DNA of 64,000 bases from Nocardioides sp. 1609 (GTDB lineage: Bacteria; Actinomycetota; Actinomycetes; Propionibacteriales; Nocardioidaceae): positions 1 through 64,000 of the forward strand of contig NZ_SPUJ01000004.1 in the NCBI RefSeq assembly GCF_004522105.1. The letters are read 5' to 3'. Made by a program: the position numbers and the translations under genes. Shown in pieces: positions 33,429-43,952 of the stretch. The notes under the pieces were generated by a model, which worked only from the letters and a program-made list of their open reading frames with translations, was not told the origin of the DNA and made no database searches. Every line of letters begins with the position of its first letter. The stretch's first letter is position 1.

Positions 33429-35168
33429 ATGTCCTCGGTGTCCTCGGTGCTGCCGATGGCCACGATCATCGACGCGAACTTCGTCGACTACCTGATCGTC
33501 GGCATCTACTTCGCGTTCGTCCTCGGGATCGGGGTGATGGCGCGCCGCCAGGTCTCCGACTCCGTCGACTTCTTCCTGTCCGGACGCTCGTTGCCGGCCT
33601 GGGTCACCGGTCTGGCCTTCGTCTCGGCCAACCTCGGCGCGGTCGAGATCATGGGCATGTCGGCGAACGGCGCCGAGTTCGGGCTGCCGACGCTGCACTA
33701 CTTCTGGATCGGCGCGATCCCCGCCATGCTCTTCCTCGGCGTGGTGATGATGCCGTTCTACTACGGCTCGAAGGTCCGCTCGGTGCCGGAGTTCATGCTC
33801 CGGCGCTTCGGCCCCGCGGCGCACCTGGTCAACGCGATCTCCTTCGCGGTGGCCCAGCTGCTGATCGCGGGCATCAACCTCTACCTGCTCGCCAGCATCA
33901 TCAAGGCGATGCTCGGGTGGGAGCTCTGGGTCTCGCTCGTGGTGGCCGCGGTCGTCGTCCTCACCTACATCACGCTCGGCGGGCTGAGCGCGGCGATCTA
34001 CAACGAGGTGCTGCAGTTCTTCGTCATCGTGGCCGCCCTGCTGCCCCTGACCCTGATCGGCCTGCACCAGGTCGGCGGCTACGGCGGCCTCAAGGACAAG
34101 ATCACCGAGGCGGCGCCGTCCGCGGCCGACGCCGACGCCCAGCTCAACTCGTGGCCCGGCACCAACCTGACCGGGATCGACAACGAGGTGCTGTCGGTCA
34201 TCGGCATCGTGCTCGGCCTCGGCTTCGTGCTGTCGTTCGGCTACTGGACGACGAACTTCGTCGAGGTCCAGCGGGCGATGGCCTCCGACTCGATCTCCTC
34301 GGCGCGCAAGACGCCGATCATCGGCGCCTTCCCGAAGATCCTGGTCCCGTTCATCACGATCCTGCCCGGCATGATCGCCGCCGTCGCCGTGGCCGAGATC
34401 GTCAAGACCAAGGCCGGCGATACCGTGCCGGGCGGCGCGTCCGGCGAGGGCGTGAAGTTCAACGACTCGCTGCTCTACCTGATGCGCGACGTGCTGCCCA
34501 ACGGCCTCCTCGGCATCGCGATCGCCGGCCTGCTGGCGGCGTTCATGGCCGGCATGGCGGCCAACATCTCGGCCTTCAACACCGTCTTCAGCTACGACCT
34601 GTGGCAGTCGTACGCCGTGAAGGACCGCGACGACGGCTACTACCTCAAGGTCGGCCGGCTCGCGACCGTCGGCGCGACGGTGATCGCGATCTTCACCGCC
34701 GGGCTGGCGGCCAACTTCGACAACATCATGGACTACCTCCAGACGCTGTTCGGGTTCTTCAACGCGCCGCTGTTCGCCACCTTCATCCTCGGCATGTTCT
34801 GGAAGCGGATGACGCCGACCGCCGCCTGGATCGGCCTCGTCGCCGGCACCCTGTCGGCGGTGACGGTCGCGTTCCTGAGCGAGGACGCGTTCGGCACCGC
34901 CAGCCTCGGGGTGATCGGCCTGAGCGGCCAGGGCGCGTCGTTCGTGGCCGCCGGGGTGGCCTTCACCGTCGACATCGTGCTCAGCGTCGCGATCTCGCTC
35001 GTGACCAAGCCCCGGGCGGCGTCCGAGCTCGTCGGGCTCGTCTACTCGGAGACGCCGCGGGAGACCCTCGTCGACGAGAACGAGGCAGGCTACCCCTGGT
35101 ACCGACGCACCGTCCCGCTCGCCAGCATCGCGCTGGCGCTCGTCGTCGTCCTCAACTTCGTCTTCTAG
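33429..35168 (+). CDS. sodium:solute symporter family transporter
   Basis: A 579-residue SSF/SSS-family permease with about 13-14 predicted helices. Conserved elements include FFLSGRSLPAWVTGLAFVSANLGAVEIMG (helices 1-2, in part), YYGSKVRSVPEFMLRRFG in the loop after helix 3, LGGLSAAIYNEVLQFFVIV and MAGMAANISAFNTVFSYDLWQ (sodium-site helices). It should import a sugar, carboxylate or other organic solute with Na+; the substrate is not evident. The small two-helix gene 13 bp downstream is probably co-translated and may be an accessory subunit. Confidence 0.92.
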   Translation: MSSVSSVLPMATIIDANFVDYLIVGIYFAFVLGIGVMARRQVSDSVDFFLSGRSLPAWVTGLAFVSANLGAVEIMGMSANGAEFGLPTLHYFWIGAIPAMLFLGVVMMPFYYGSKVRSVPEFMLRRFGPAAHLVNAISFAVAQLLIAGINLYLLASIIKAMLGWELWVSLVVAAVVVLTYITLGGLSAAIYNEVLQFFVIVAALLPLTLIGLHQVGGYGGLKDKITEAAPSAADADAQLNSWPGTNLTGIDNEVLSVIGIVLGLGFVLSFGYWTTNFVEVQRAMASDSISSARKTPIIGAFPKILVPFITILPGMIAAVAVAEIVKTKAGDTVPGGASGEGVKFNDSLLYLMRDVLPNGLLGIAIAGLLAAFMAGMAANISAFNTVFSYDLWQSYAVKDRDDGYYLKVGRLATVGATVIAIFTAGLAANFDNIMDYLQTLFGFFNAPLFATFILGMFWKRMTPTAAWIGLVAGTLSAVTVAFLSEDAFGTASLGVIGLSGQGASFVAAGVAFTVDIVLSVAISLVTKPRAASELVGLVYSETPRETLVDENEAGYPWYRRTVPLASIALALVVVLNFVF

Positions 35169-35181
35169 GAAGGGAGCGATC

Positions 35182-35463
35182 ATGGCTCAGCCGACCGGCT
35201 CCAAGAAGCACACCGCGGGCGCGCTCGACATCCGCAACGTCATCGGTGCCCTGCTGTTCGTCTACGGCGTCATCCTGCTCGTCACCCGGCTCGTCGCGGG
35301 CGACGAGGGCGGCGAGAACTCCGCGGGCGTCAACGCCAACCTGTGGGCGGGCCTCGCGCTCGCCGCCGTCGGCGCCGGCTTCATGATCTGGTCGCGGGTG
35401 CGGCCGATCGTGGTGCCCGAGCACGTCGACTCGCCCGAGGACCTCACCCCGCCGAAGCGCTGA
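35182..35463 (+). CDS. small two-helix membrane protein, symporter companion
   Basis: A 93-residue protein with two membrane helices (about 21-38 NVIGALLFVYGVILLVTR and 53-70 LWAGLALAAVGAGFMIWS) and charged ends. AAGGGAG lies about 5 bp before the ATG. It follows the SSF symporter by 13 bp, and small membrane proteins of this kind commonly accompany SSF transporters in actinobacteria, so it may stabilise or regulate that transporter. Confidence 0.85.
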   Translation: MAQPTGSKKHTAGALDIRNVIGALLFVYGVILLVTRLVAGDEGGENSAGVNANLWAGLALAAVGAGFMIWSRVRPIVVPEHVDSPEDLTPPKR

Positions 35464-35490
35464 GGCCGGCGGGCCGGCGGGCCGGCGGCC

Positions 35491-36132
35491 TCAGCCGAGG
35501 AACATCGCCCGGGCGGCGTCCAGTCCCTCGACCGTGACCTCCGGGTGCTCGTGCTCGGCCCAGCGCGCCGCGGTGAGGCGAAGCCGGTCGGAGACGAGCG
35601 CCTCCTTGCCCCGGGCGTCGCGCGAGATGCCGTCGGGGAGGTAGCCGAGCTTGCGCGAGACGCCCTGGGACGAGCGGTTGTCGGGGAAGACCTCCGTGGT
35701 GGCGTCGATGGCGCCGAGGTGGTCGAAGGCCAGCGTCAGCAGCCCGACCCGCGCCTCCGTGCCGAGCCCGGCGCCCTGGTGCTCGACGCCCAGCCACGAG
35801 GACGTCGTCACCTCGCGCACGACCCCGAAGTCCCGGGCGCGGAGCGACACGGCACCCACCGGCCGGTCGTCGAGGAACACGCAGAGTCCCAGCGACCAGT
35901 CGTCGGGCTGCCACTCGTGCAGCTGCGACCAGTGACCCCGGAGCACGCGCTCGGCCCGCTGGGCGGGGGTGCCCTCGGTCCACGGCGTCAGGAACGGCCG
36001 CTCGTCCGGGCCGTGCACCCCGCGCCCGGCCAGCTCGGCCAGCGCCGCCAGCTCGTCGAGGTCGGGCAGGCGGAGGCAGAGGCGTCCGGTCCGGATGCGG
36101 AGCCCGTAGGTGGGCCAGACGTCGGGGAGCAC
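35491..36132 (-). CDS. GNAT family N-acetyltransferase (RimJ/RimL-like)
   Basis: A 213-residue acetyl-CoA-dependent acyltransferase. The N-terminus (IRTGRLCLRLPDLDELAALAEL) is the typical RimJ/RimL opening, and motif A is LGVEHQGAGLGTEARVGLLTLAF (in part) with the Q-x-x-G-x-G/A pyrophosphate loop. The C-terminal GVSRKLGYLPDG segment is also typical. It may acetylate a protein N-terminus, an antibiotic or a small amine. Convergent with the symporter companion gene. Confidence 0.88.
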   Translation of the reverse strand: MLPDVWPTYGLRIRTGRLCLRLPDLDELAALAELAGRGVHGPDERPFLTPWTEGTPAQRAERVLRGHWSQLHEWQPDDWSLGLCVFLDDRPVGAVSLRARDFGVVREVTTSSWLGVEHQGAGLGTEARVGLLTLAFDHLGAIDATTEVFPDNRSSQGVSRKLGYLPDGISRDARGKEALVSDRLRLTAARWAEHEHPEVTVEGLDAARAMFLG

Positions 36133-36270
36133 GGCGTCAGTGTCGCCGACCAGGTGTCACCGCGCACCGGGATTCCCGGCGTGACGCGTGCACCGTGACG
36201 GGCACCGACGGGGGAGCTCCTCGGGCAACGGGTGCGCGAGGAGCTCCCACGTCGGCGTGACCGCACGCGG

Positions 36271-39200
36271 TCAGAGGTCGAAGAGCGAACCCTCGCCGAT
36301 CTCGACGTCGGTGCGGGGCTGGTGCGCGTCGCCGCTGCTGGTCGGTCGGGGCTCGTCCTCGGGCTCGGTCTCGGCGTCGGTCTCGGGCTCGGCGTTGGGC
36401 TCGGGCTCGGGCTCGGCGTTGGGCTCGGCGTCGGTCTCGGCGTCGGTCGTCCCGGGCACCGTCACCGCGGTGGCGGGCTCGGGGTCGTCGGAGGCGATCG
36501 CCGTCGCGGCGGCGCTCACGGCCGCTCCGCCGGTCAACGTGCCCGGCTCGCCCTCGGGGAACGCCGGTCCCGGTTCGGGGTCGGCGACGGCCGCCTCGGC
36601 GGGCGCGGCCTCGGACTCGGGCTCGTCGGCAGGCTCGGGCTCCGCCTCCTGCACCGGCTCTGCCTCGGCATCCTGCCCGGGGGCGGGGGTGGACGAGGCG
36701 GCGGCGGCGACCGGTTCGGGGGCGACGATGTCGAAGAGCGAGCCGCTCTCGGGGATCTGGGTCCCCGGGACCGCGGCCGTCCGCGTCGCGGACGCCTCGG
36801 GCGCCGAGTCCGGCTCGGGCTCGGGGGTGGGCTCGGGCTCGGGCTCGGGCTCGGGGGTGGGCTCGGGCTCCGGCTCCGGCTCCGGCTCGGGGGTGGGCTC
36901 CGGCTCCGGTTCGGAGGCAGGTGCGGCGGGGGCGACGACGGCGACCGGCTCCGGCGCGACGATGTCGAAGAGCGAGCCGCCGTCCGGGACCTCGGTGGCC
37001 GGCGCGGCCGCCGTGCGGGTCCCGGTGGCGGCGGGCTCCTCCGGGGCGGGCTCCGGCTTCGATTCCGACGTCACCGCAGGCTCGGGTCCCGGCTCGGGCT
37101 CGGGCTCGGACGGCTGGGTCGGCGTCGGCTCGGCCGCCGGCTCGGGTGCGGCGATGTCGAAGAGGGAACCACCGGATCCGAGGTCGACCGACGGCTGCTC
37201 GACGGGCTTCGCCGGCGCGGCCGGCTCCTCCGGCACAGCCTCGCTCTCCTGCTCGGACGGCGCCTCCGCGGTCGGCTCGGGCTCGGCGGCGGACTCGGGC
37301 TTCGCGTCCGGCTCGTCGGCCGGGATGTCGAACAGCGAACCGCCCCCGCCGAGGTCGGCGGTCGGCTTCGGGTCGGCCTCCGCAGCCGGCACGGGCTTCA
37401 CGGGCGCGTTGGCCTTCGCGGCCGGCTCGGGCTTCGCGGACGGCTCGGGCTTCGCCGCCGGCTCGTCGTCGCCGCCGAGGTCGAACAGGGAGCCGCCCGA
37501 CCTGAGGTCGTCGCCGGGCTCGGCCGCGGTCTCGCGCGCCTCCTCGGGCTCGGCCTTCGTGGCGGGCTCGTCGTCGCCGAGGTCGAACAGCGACCCGCCG
37601 GACGTCGGCGCCGGCTCGGCCTTCGTGGCGGTCTCCGTGGCGGCGGGTGCGTCGTCGTTCACGTCGAAGAGCGATCCGCCGGACGACGACGGCGTCGCGG
37701 CCTTCGCCTCCTCGGCGGGGGTGGCGTCGGCGTCCGCGGTCGCGGCGGGTCCGTCCTTGGCCTCCGGGGCGTCGAAGAGCGACGATCCGCCCGACGCCTT
37801 GGCGAGCGGGCCGGCGTCCTCGGTCTTCGTGATCGTGTCGGCGGTGTCGGTCTCGTCGCCTGCCTCGGGCTCGGCCTTCGTCGCGACGTCCTGGGTGGCA
37901 CCGTCCTGGGAGCCGGCTGCGGCCGCGGCCGCTGGGCCGGCGCCGGGCGCGAGCTTGGTGGCCTGCTCGCCCTTGACCGAGGCGAGCAGCATCTGAGCGA
38001 CGTCGAGGACCTCGACCTCCTCGCGGGCGTTGCCCATGGCCTGCGCGGCGGTCAGCCCGTCGGAGAGCATGACGCGGCAGAACGGACAGCCGACGGCGAT
38101 CTGGTCGGCGCCGGTCTCGACGGCCTCGGTCGTGCGGTTGATGTTGATGCGCTCGCCGATGTTCTCCTCCATCCACATCCGCGCGCCGCCGGCTCCGCAG
38201 CAGAAGGAGCGCTCCGAGCTCCGCTCCATCTCGACGTATGTCGCGCCGGGGAGGATCTGGAGCAGCTCGCGCGGCGGCGTGTAGACGCCGTTGTGGCGGC
38301 CGATGTAGCACGGGTCGTGGTAGGTGATCGAGCGCTTCTGGGCGCCGGAGCCGTCCCGGACCGGCGTCAGCCTGCCCTCGCGCACCAGCCGGTTGAGCAG
38401 CTGGGTGTGGTGCACCACCTCGAGCTCGACGCCGAACTCCTGGTACTCGTTCTTGAGCGTGTTGAAGCAGTGCGCGCAGGTCGAGACGACCTTCTTGACC
38501 CGGTACTCCTTGAAGGTCTCCGCGTTCTGCGTGGCGAGGCCCTGGAAGACGAACTCGTTGCCGGCGCGTCGGGCCGGGTCGCCGGTGCAGGTCTCACCGT
38601 TGCCGAGGACGCCGAACGAGACGCCCGCCATGTCGAGCAGCTCGGCCACGGCGCGGGTGGTCTTCTTCGCGCGGTCCTCGTAGGCCCCGGCGCAGCCGAC
38701 CCAGAAGAGCCAGTCGACCTCGTCGAGGGACTCGATGCTCTCGCCGACGACCTTGACCTCGAAGTCGAGGCCCTTGGCCCAGTCCATCCGCGCCGTGGCG
38801 GACATGTTCCACGGGTTGCCCTTGTTCTCGAGGCCCTTGAAGAGGCCGTTGAGCTCGGCCGGGAAGTTCGACTCGACCAGGATCTGGTGTCGCCGCATGT
38901 CGATGATGTGGTCGACGTGCTCGATGTCGACGGGGCACTGCTGCACGCACGCGCCGCAGGAGGTGCACGACCACAGGACGTCCTCGTCGATGACGAAGTC
39001 GCTGCCCTCGGGGTTGTAGAACCAGTCGTCCTCGCCGCCCTTGCCGATGAGGGAGCGCCCGGCGGCTTCCTCGCTGTCGGCCCCGTTGGCGCCCGCCTTC
39101 GCGTAGGCGTGGTCGCGCAGCGCGGTGATGAGGAGCTTGGGCGACAGCGGCTTCTCGGTGTTCCACGCCGGGCACTGCGACTGGCAGCGTCCGCACTCGG

Positions 39201-40137
39201 TGCAGGTCGTGAAGTCGAGGATGCCCTTCCAGGAGAAGTCCTCGACGCTGCCGACGCCGAGCGGGGAGTCCTCGTCGAGGTCGTCGATGTCGGCGAGGCT
39301 GATCGCCTTGCCGGCCGACGTCAGCGGCTTGACGGCGCCGAGCGCCGTCCGGCCCGACGACTCGCGCTTGAACCAGATGTTGGGCCAGGCGGTGAAGCGG
39401 TGCCAGGCCACGCCCATCGTGAGGTTGCGGGAGATGACGAGCAGCCAGACCATCGCGAGCACGATCTTGAACAGCGCGATCGCGATGATGATGTTCTCGA
39501 GCGCCCCCTCGTTGCCCTCGACGCCGTCGGGGTAGAGGTTGCCGAAGAACGAGCTGATCGGGAAGTGGAACCGGTCGAAGTCCTCGGGGTGGTCGCTGGT
39601 GACCTGGCCGAGGTTGTACTCCGCGCCGCGGATGAACAGGATCGCCGAGCCCTCGAGCAGCACCATCGCCTCGACGAAGTAGGCCTGCCAGAAGTTCGAC
39701 TTGTAGAAGCGGCTGTCGCGTCCCTTGCGCCGCGGGTGGTTCAGCTGGCGGTAGACGATCAGGAAGACGATCCCGATCGTGCCCAGCAGGCCGATGCCCT
39801 CGCTGAGCCACTCGAAGAGGAAGAAGTGGCCGATGATCGGCAGCGCGAACTCGGGGTCGAAGAGCTGGAAGTAGCCGGTGAGCACGGCCGTGCTGAGCAG
39901 GATGAACGCGAAGTACACGAACCAGTGCATGATCCCGACCCAGTGCCACTGCAGCATCCGGGTGTGCCCGAAGGTCTCGACGAACATCGTCGTCGTGCGA
40001 CGGCCGGGCCGGTCGGTCCGACCGGTGACGGGCTGGCCCTGCTTCATGACCGCGACCATCTGGCGCACGGCGAGGGTCACGAACACGACGGCGACGGCCG
40101 TCAGGGCGAGAGCGATGACGATCGCGGCGATCTGCAT
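36271..40137 (-). CDS. etfD: EtfD-like membrane Fe-S oxidoreductase with long SLFD-repeat tail
   Basis: A 1288-residue protein. Residues about 1-245 hold roughly six membrane helices of the nitrate-reductase-gamma/HdrE type (for example HWFVYFAFILLSTAVLTGYF). Two 4Fe-4S motifs follow: CTECGRCQSQCP near residue 310 and CTSCGACVQQCP near 390. Two CCG domains come next (VGCAGAYE near 480; CCGAGGARMW near 650). This matches mycobacterial EtfD (Rv0338c), which passes electrons from ETF-reduced acyl-CoA dehydrogenases to the quinone pool. Residues about 735-1288 form a Pro/Glu/Ala-rich, low-complexity tail carrying nine copies of (G/S)(G/S)SLFD(I/L/V/A), the last at the very C-terminus, with spacing that grows toward the end. 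The tail is absent from the core family and its role is unknown. EtfD assignment is by similarity. Confidence 0.88.
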   Translation of the reverse strand: MQIAAIVIALALTAVAVVFVTLAVRQMVAVMKQGQPVTGRTDRPGRRTTTMFVETFGHTRMLQWHWVGIMHWFVYFAFILLSTAVLTGYFQLFDPEFALPIIGHFFLFEWLSEGIGLLGTIGIVFLIVYRQLNHPRRKGRDSRFYKSNFWQAYFVEAMVLLEGSAILFIRGAEYNLGQVTSDHPEDFDRFHFPISSFFGNLYPDGVEGNEGALENIIIAIALFKIVLAMVWLLVISRNLTMGVAWHRFTAWPNIWFKRESSGRTALGAVKPLTSAGKAISLADIDDLDEDSPLGVGSVEDFSWKGILDFTTCTECGRCQSQCPAWNTEKPLSPKLLITALRDHAYAKAGANGADSEEAAGRSLIGKGGEDDWFYNPEGSDFVIDEDVLWSCTSCGACVQQCPVDIEHVDHIIDMRRHQILVESNFPAELNGLFKGLENKGNPWNMSATARMDWAKGLDFEVKVVGESIESLDEVDWLFWVGCAGAYEDRAKKTTRAVAELLDMAGVSFGVLGNGETCTGDPARRAGNEFVFQGLATQNAETFKEYRVKKVVSTCAHCFNTLKNEYQEFGVELEVVHHTQLLNRLVREGRLTPVRDGSGAQKRSITYHDPCYIGRHNGVYTPPRELLQILPGATYVEMERSSERSFCCGAGGARMWMEENIGERININRTTEAVETGADQIAVGCPFCRVMLSDGLTAAQAMGNAREEVEVLDVAQMLLASVKGEQATKLAPGAGPAAAAAAGSQDGATQDVATKAEPEAGDETDTADTITKTEDAGPLAKASGGSSLFDAPEAKDGPAATADADATPAEEAKAATPSSSGGSLFDVNDDAPAATETATKAEPAPTSGGSLFDLGDDEPATKAEPEEARETAAEPGDDLRSGGSLFDLGGDDEPAAKPEPSAKPEPAAKANAPVKPVPAAEADPKPTADLGGGGSLFDIPADEPDAKPESAAEPEPTAEAPSEQESEAVPEEPAAPAKPVEQPSVDLGSGGSLFDIAAPEPAAEPTPTQPSEPEPEPGPEPAVTSESKPEPAPEEPAATGTRTAAAPATEVPDGGSLFDIVAPEPVAVVAPAAPASEPEPEPTPEPEPEPEPEPTPEPEPEPEPTPEPEPDSAPEASATRTAAVPGTQIPESGSLFDIVAPEPVAAAASSTPAPGQDAEAEPVQEAEPEPADEPESEAAPAEAAVADPEPGPAFPEGEPGTLTGGAAVSAAATAIASDDPEPATAVTVPGTTDAETDAEPNAEPEPEPNAEPETDAETEPEDEPRPTSSGDAHQPRTDVEIGEGSLFDL

Positions 40138-40536
40138 GCGGGGGACTCCAGTCGTTCGGGTGCTCCCGGTGCACCCAGGGGCGGCTGCGAGCCTAGGGGG
40201 CGGGCTCAGGGGTCGTCAGGACTGCGTCGGGGTGAGATGGATCCTACCCGCTGGTAACTTGCCGTGCTCGGTCAGCCCACCCGGACGACCCGGCCCGCCC
40301 CGTAGAACCGGACCTCGACACTGACCCGGGCGCGCTCCGCGGCCCTCGCTCCCACGCCGTACGTCGTCCCGGTCGTGACGCAGGGCGCGGAGCCTGCCCC
40401 AGCGATGCAATTGCCGAGATTGGCTCAGCTCGACCGCCGGAAATCGAGCCAGCGTCGGCAATTGCACGCGAGGGGCCGGTCGTTGCCGTCCGGGTGCGGG
40501 GTGGCCGTGGCGGTGCGGAGACGTTTGGATGGGCGG
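40138..40536. other. 399-bp region between etfD and hutH
   Basis: No gene is supported here. The region holds the divergent promoters of etfD and hutH and a 61-nt inverted repeat (listed separately). The open frame through it is read-through upstream of the hutH GTG. Confidence 0.55.
40406..40466. repeat. 61-nt inverted repeat upstream of hutH
   Basis: The arms TGCAATTGCCGA (40406-40417) and TCGGCAATTGCA (40455-40466) are perfectly complementary, with a nested pair GGCTC (40422-40426) / GAGCC (40446-40450). The element could be a paired operator for a hut regulator or a foldable RNA; its 12-bp perfect arms with AT cores stand out in this GC-rich region. Origin and role unknown. Confidence 0.6.
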
Positions 40537-42101
40537 GTGACTGCCTCCCCGCCCCCTGCCCTCGACGCCGTGGTCGTCGGCACCGGTCCTGTCTCCTTCG
40601 CCGACGTCGTCGCGGTGGCCCGCGGTGGTGCCCCGGTCGTGATCGGGGAGGACGCGCTCACCGCGATCGACCGGGCCCGCGCGGTGATCGAGGAGCTGGC
40701 GGCCGGCGCGACCCCGGCGTACGGCGTCTCGACCGGCTTCGGGGCCCTCGCCACCCGGCACATCCCGACCGAGATGCGGGCGCAGCTGCAGCGCTCGCTG
40801 GTGCGGTCGCACGCGGCCGGCTCCGGACCCGAGGTCGAGCGCGAGGTGACGCGGGCGCTGATGCTGCTGCGGCTCTCGACGCTGGCGACCGGCCGGACCG
40901 GCGTACGGCGGGAGACGGCGCAGCTGCTGGCCGGGCTGCTCACCCACGGCATCACGCCCGTCGTCCACGAGCACGGCTCGCTCGGCTGCTCCGGCGACCT
41001 CGCGCCGCTGTCGCACTGCGCGCTCGCGCTGATGGGCGAGGGGCCGGTGCGCGACGCGTCCGGTGCCCTGGTCGACGCCGCCACGGCGCTCGCGGCGGTC
41101 GGGCTCGAGCCCGTCGAGCTCGCCGCCAAGGAGGGTCTGGCGCTGATCAACGGCACCGACGGGATGCTCGGGATGCTGGTGCTGGCGATCGAGGACCTGC
41201 GGCGCCTCCTCCGTACCGCCGACGTCGCCGCCGCGATGTCGGTCGAGGGCCAGCTCGGCACCGACCGCGTCTTCGCGGCCGAGCTGCAGGCGCTGCGCCC
41301 GCACCCCGGTCAGGCGGCCTCGGCGGCCAACCTGGCGCGGCTGCTCGCCGACTCCGGCGTCGTCGCCTCGCACCGCGGGCCCGACTGCAACCGGGTCCAG
41401 GACGCCTACTCGCTGCGCTGTGCGCCGCAGGTGCACGGCGCGGCGCGCGACACCCTCGAGCACGCGGCCACCGTCGCCGGGCGCGAGCTGTGCGCGGCCG
41501 TCGACAACCCCGTCGTCCTGCCCGACGAGGGCAGGGTCGAGTCGAACGGCAACTTCCACGGCGCGCCCGTCGGCTACGTGCTCGACTTCCTCGCGATCGC
41601 CGCGGCGGACGTCGCCTCGATGAGCGAACGGCGCACCGACCGGTTCCTGGACCGGAACCGGAGCCACGGGCTGCCGCCGTTCCTCGCCGCCGACCCGGGT
41701 GTCGACAGCGGCCACATGATCGCGCAGTACACGCAGGCCGCGATCGTGTCGGAGCTCAAGCGGCTCGCGGTTCCGGCGTCGGTCGACTCGATCCCGTCGA
41801 GCGCGATGCAGGAGGACCACGTCTCGATGGGGTGGTCGGCGGCCCGCAAGCTGCGGCACTCCGTCGACGGGCTGACCCGCGTGGTCGCCGTCGAGGTGCT
41901 CACCGCCGCCCGCGCCCTCGACCTGCGTGCCCCGCTCGTGCCGTCGCCGGCCACCGCCGCCGTCGTCGCGCTGCTCCGCTCGTCCGGCGTCGCGGGCCCC
42001 GGCCCCGACCGCCACCTGGCCCCCGAGATCGAGGCCGCGTTCGCGCTGGTCGCGTCGGGCGCCGTCGTCACCGCCGTCGAAGAAGTGATCGGAGAGCTCC
42101 A

Positions 42102-42105
<4 letters not shown>
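40537..42105 (+). CDS. hutH: histidine ammonia-lyase
   Basis: A 522-residue enzyme of the MIO family that converts L-histidine to urocanate and ammonia, the first step of histidine degradation. The prosthetic-group motif is [15 protein letters not shown]: the MIO triad here is Cys-Ser-Gly, a variant of the usual Ala-Ser-Gly. Other conserved parts are [11 protein letters not shown] near the N-terminus and [30 protein letters not shown] and NGTDGMLGM in the body. GTG 40537 ([14 protein letters not shown]) is chosen because the upstream frame is Arg-rich. Its stop overlaps the hutU start (GTGA). Confidence 0.95.
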
Positions 42106-43793
<1,688 letters not shown>

Positions 43794-43795
43794 GC

Positions 43796-43945
43796 GGGAT
43801 CCGCTACGACGGGGATCCGCCACGACGGGGATCCGTCACGACGGGGATCCGTCACGACGGGGATCGGCCACGACGGGGATCGGCCACGACGGGGATCGGC
43901 CACGTCGGGGATCCGTCACGACGGGGATCGGCCACGACGGGGATC
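43796..43945. repeat. 17-bp tandem repeat array (about nine copies)
   Basis: A run of near-identical 17-bp units of the type GGGGATCCGTCACGACG, varying at a few positions (GATCCGC, GATCGGC). It starts right after the hutU stop. There are no spacers, so it is not a CRISPR array. A more degenerate array with the same GGATCC/CACGACG elements lies at 47877-48000. Confidence 0.75.
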
Positions 43946-43952
43946 TCTCTCG

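Noticed and set aside
33330-35183. A 617-codon minus-strand frame opposite the symporter
   Set aside because: Acidic, low-complexity translation with no domain, fully antisense to a well-supported transporter.
36232-40257. A 1341-codon frame on the plus strand across the etfD region
   Set aside because: It is antisense to etfD, which has clear Fe-S, CCG and membrane motifs; long opposite-strand frames are expected in high-GC DNA and this translation has no domain.
40494-42101. A frame joined to hutU that covers most of hutH
   Set aside because: Its translation before 42102 is Arg-rich and featureless; hutH in the other frame carries all MIO-family motifs.
43796-43945. CRISPR array
   Set aside because: The 17-bp units follow one another directly with no unique spacers, and no cas gene is present.
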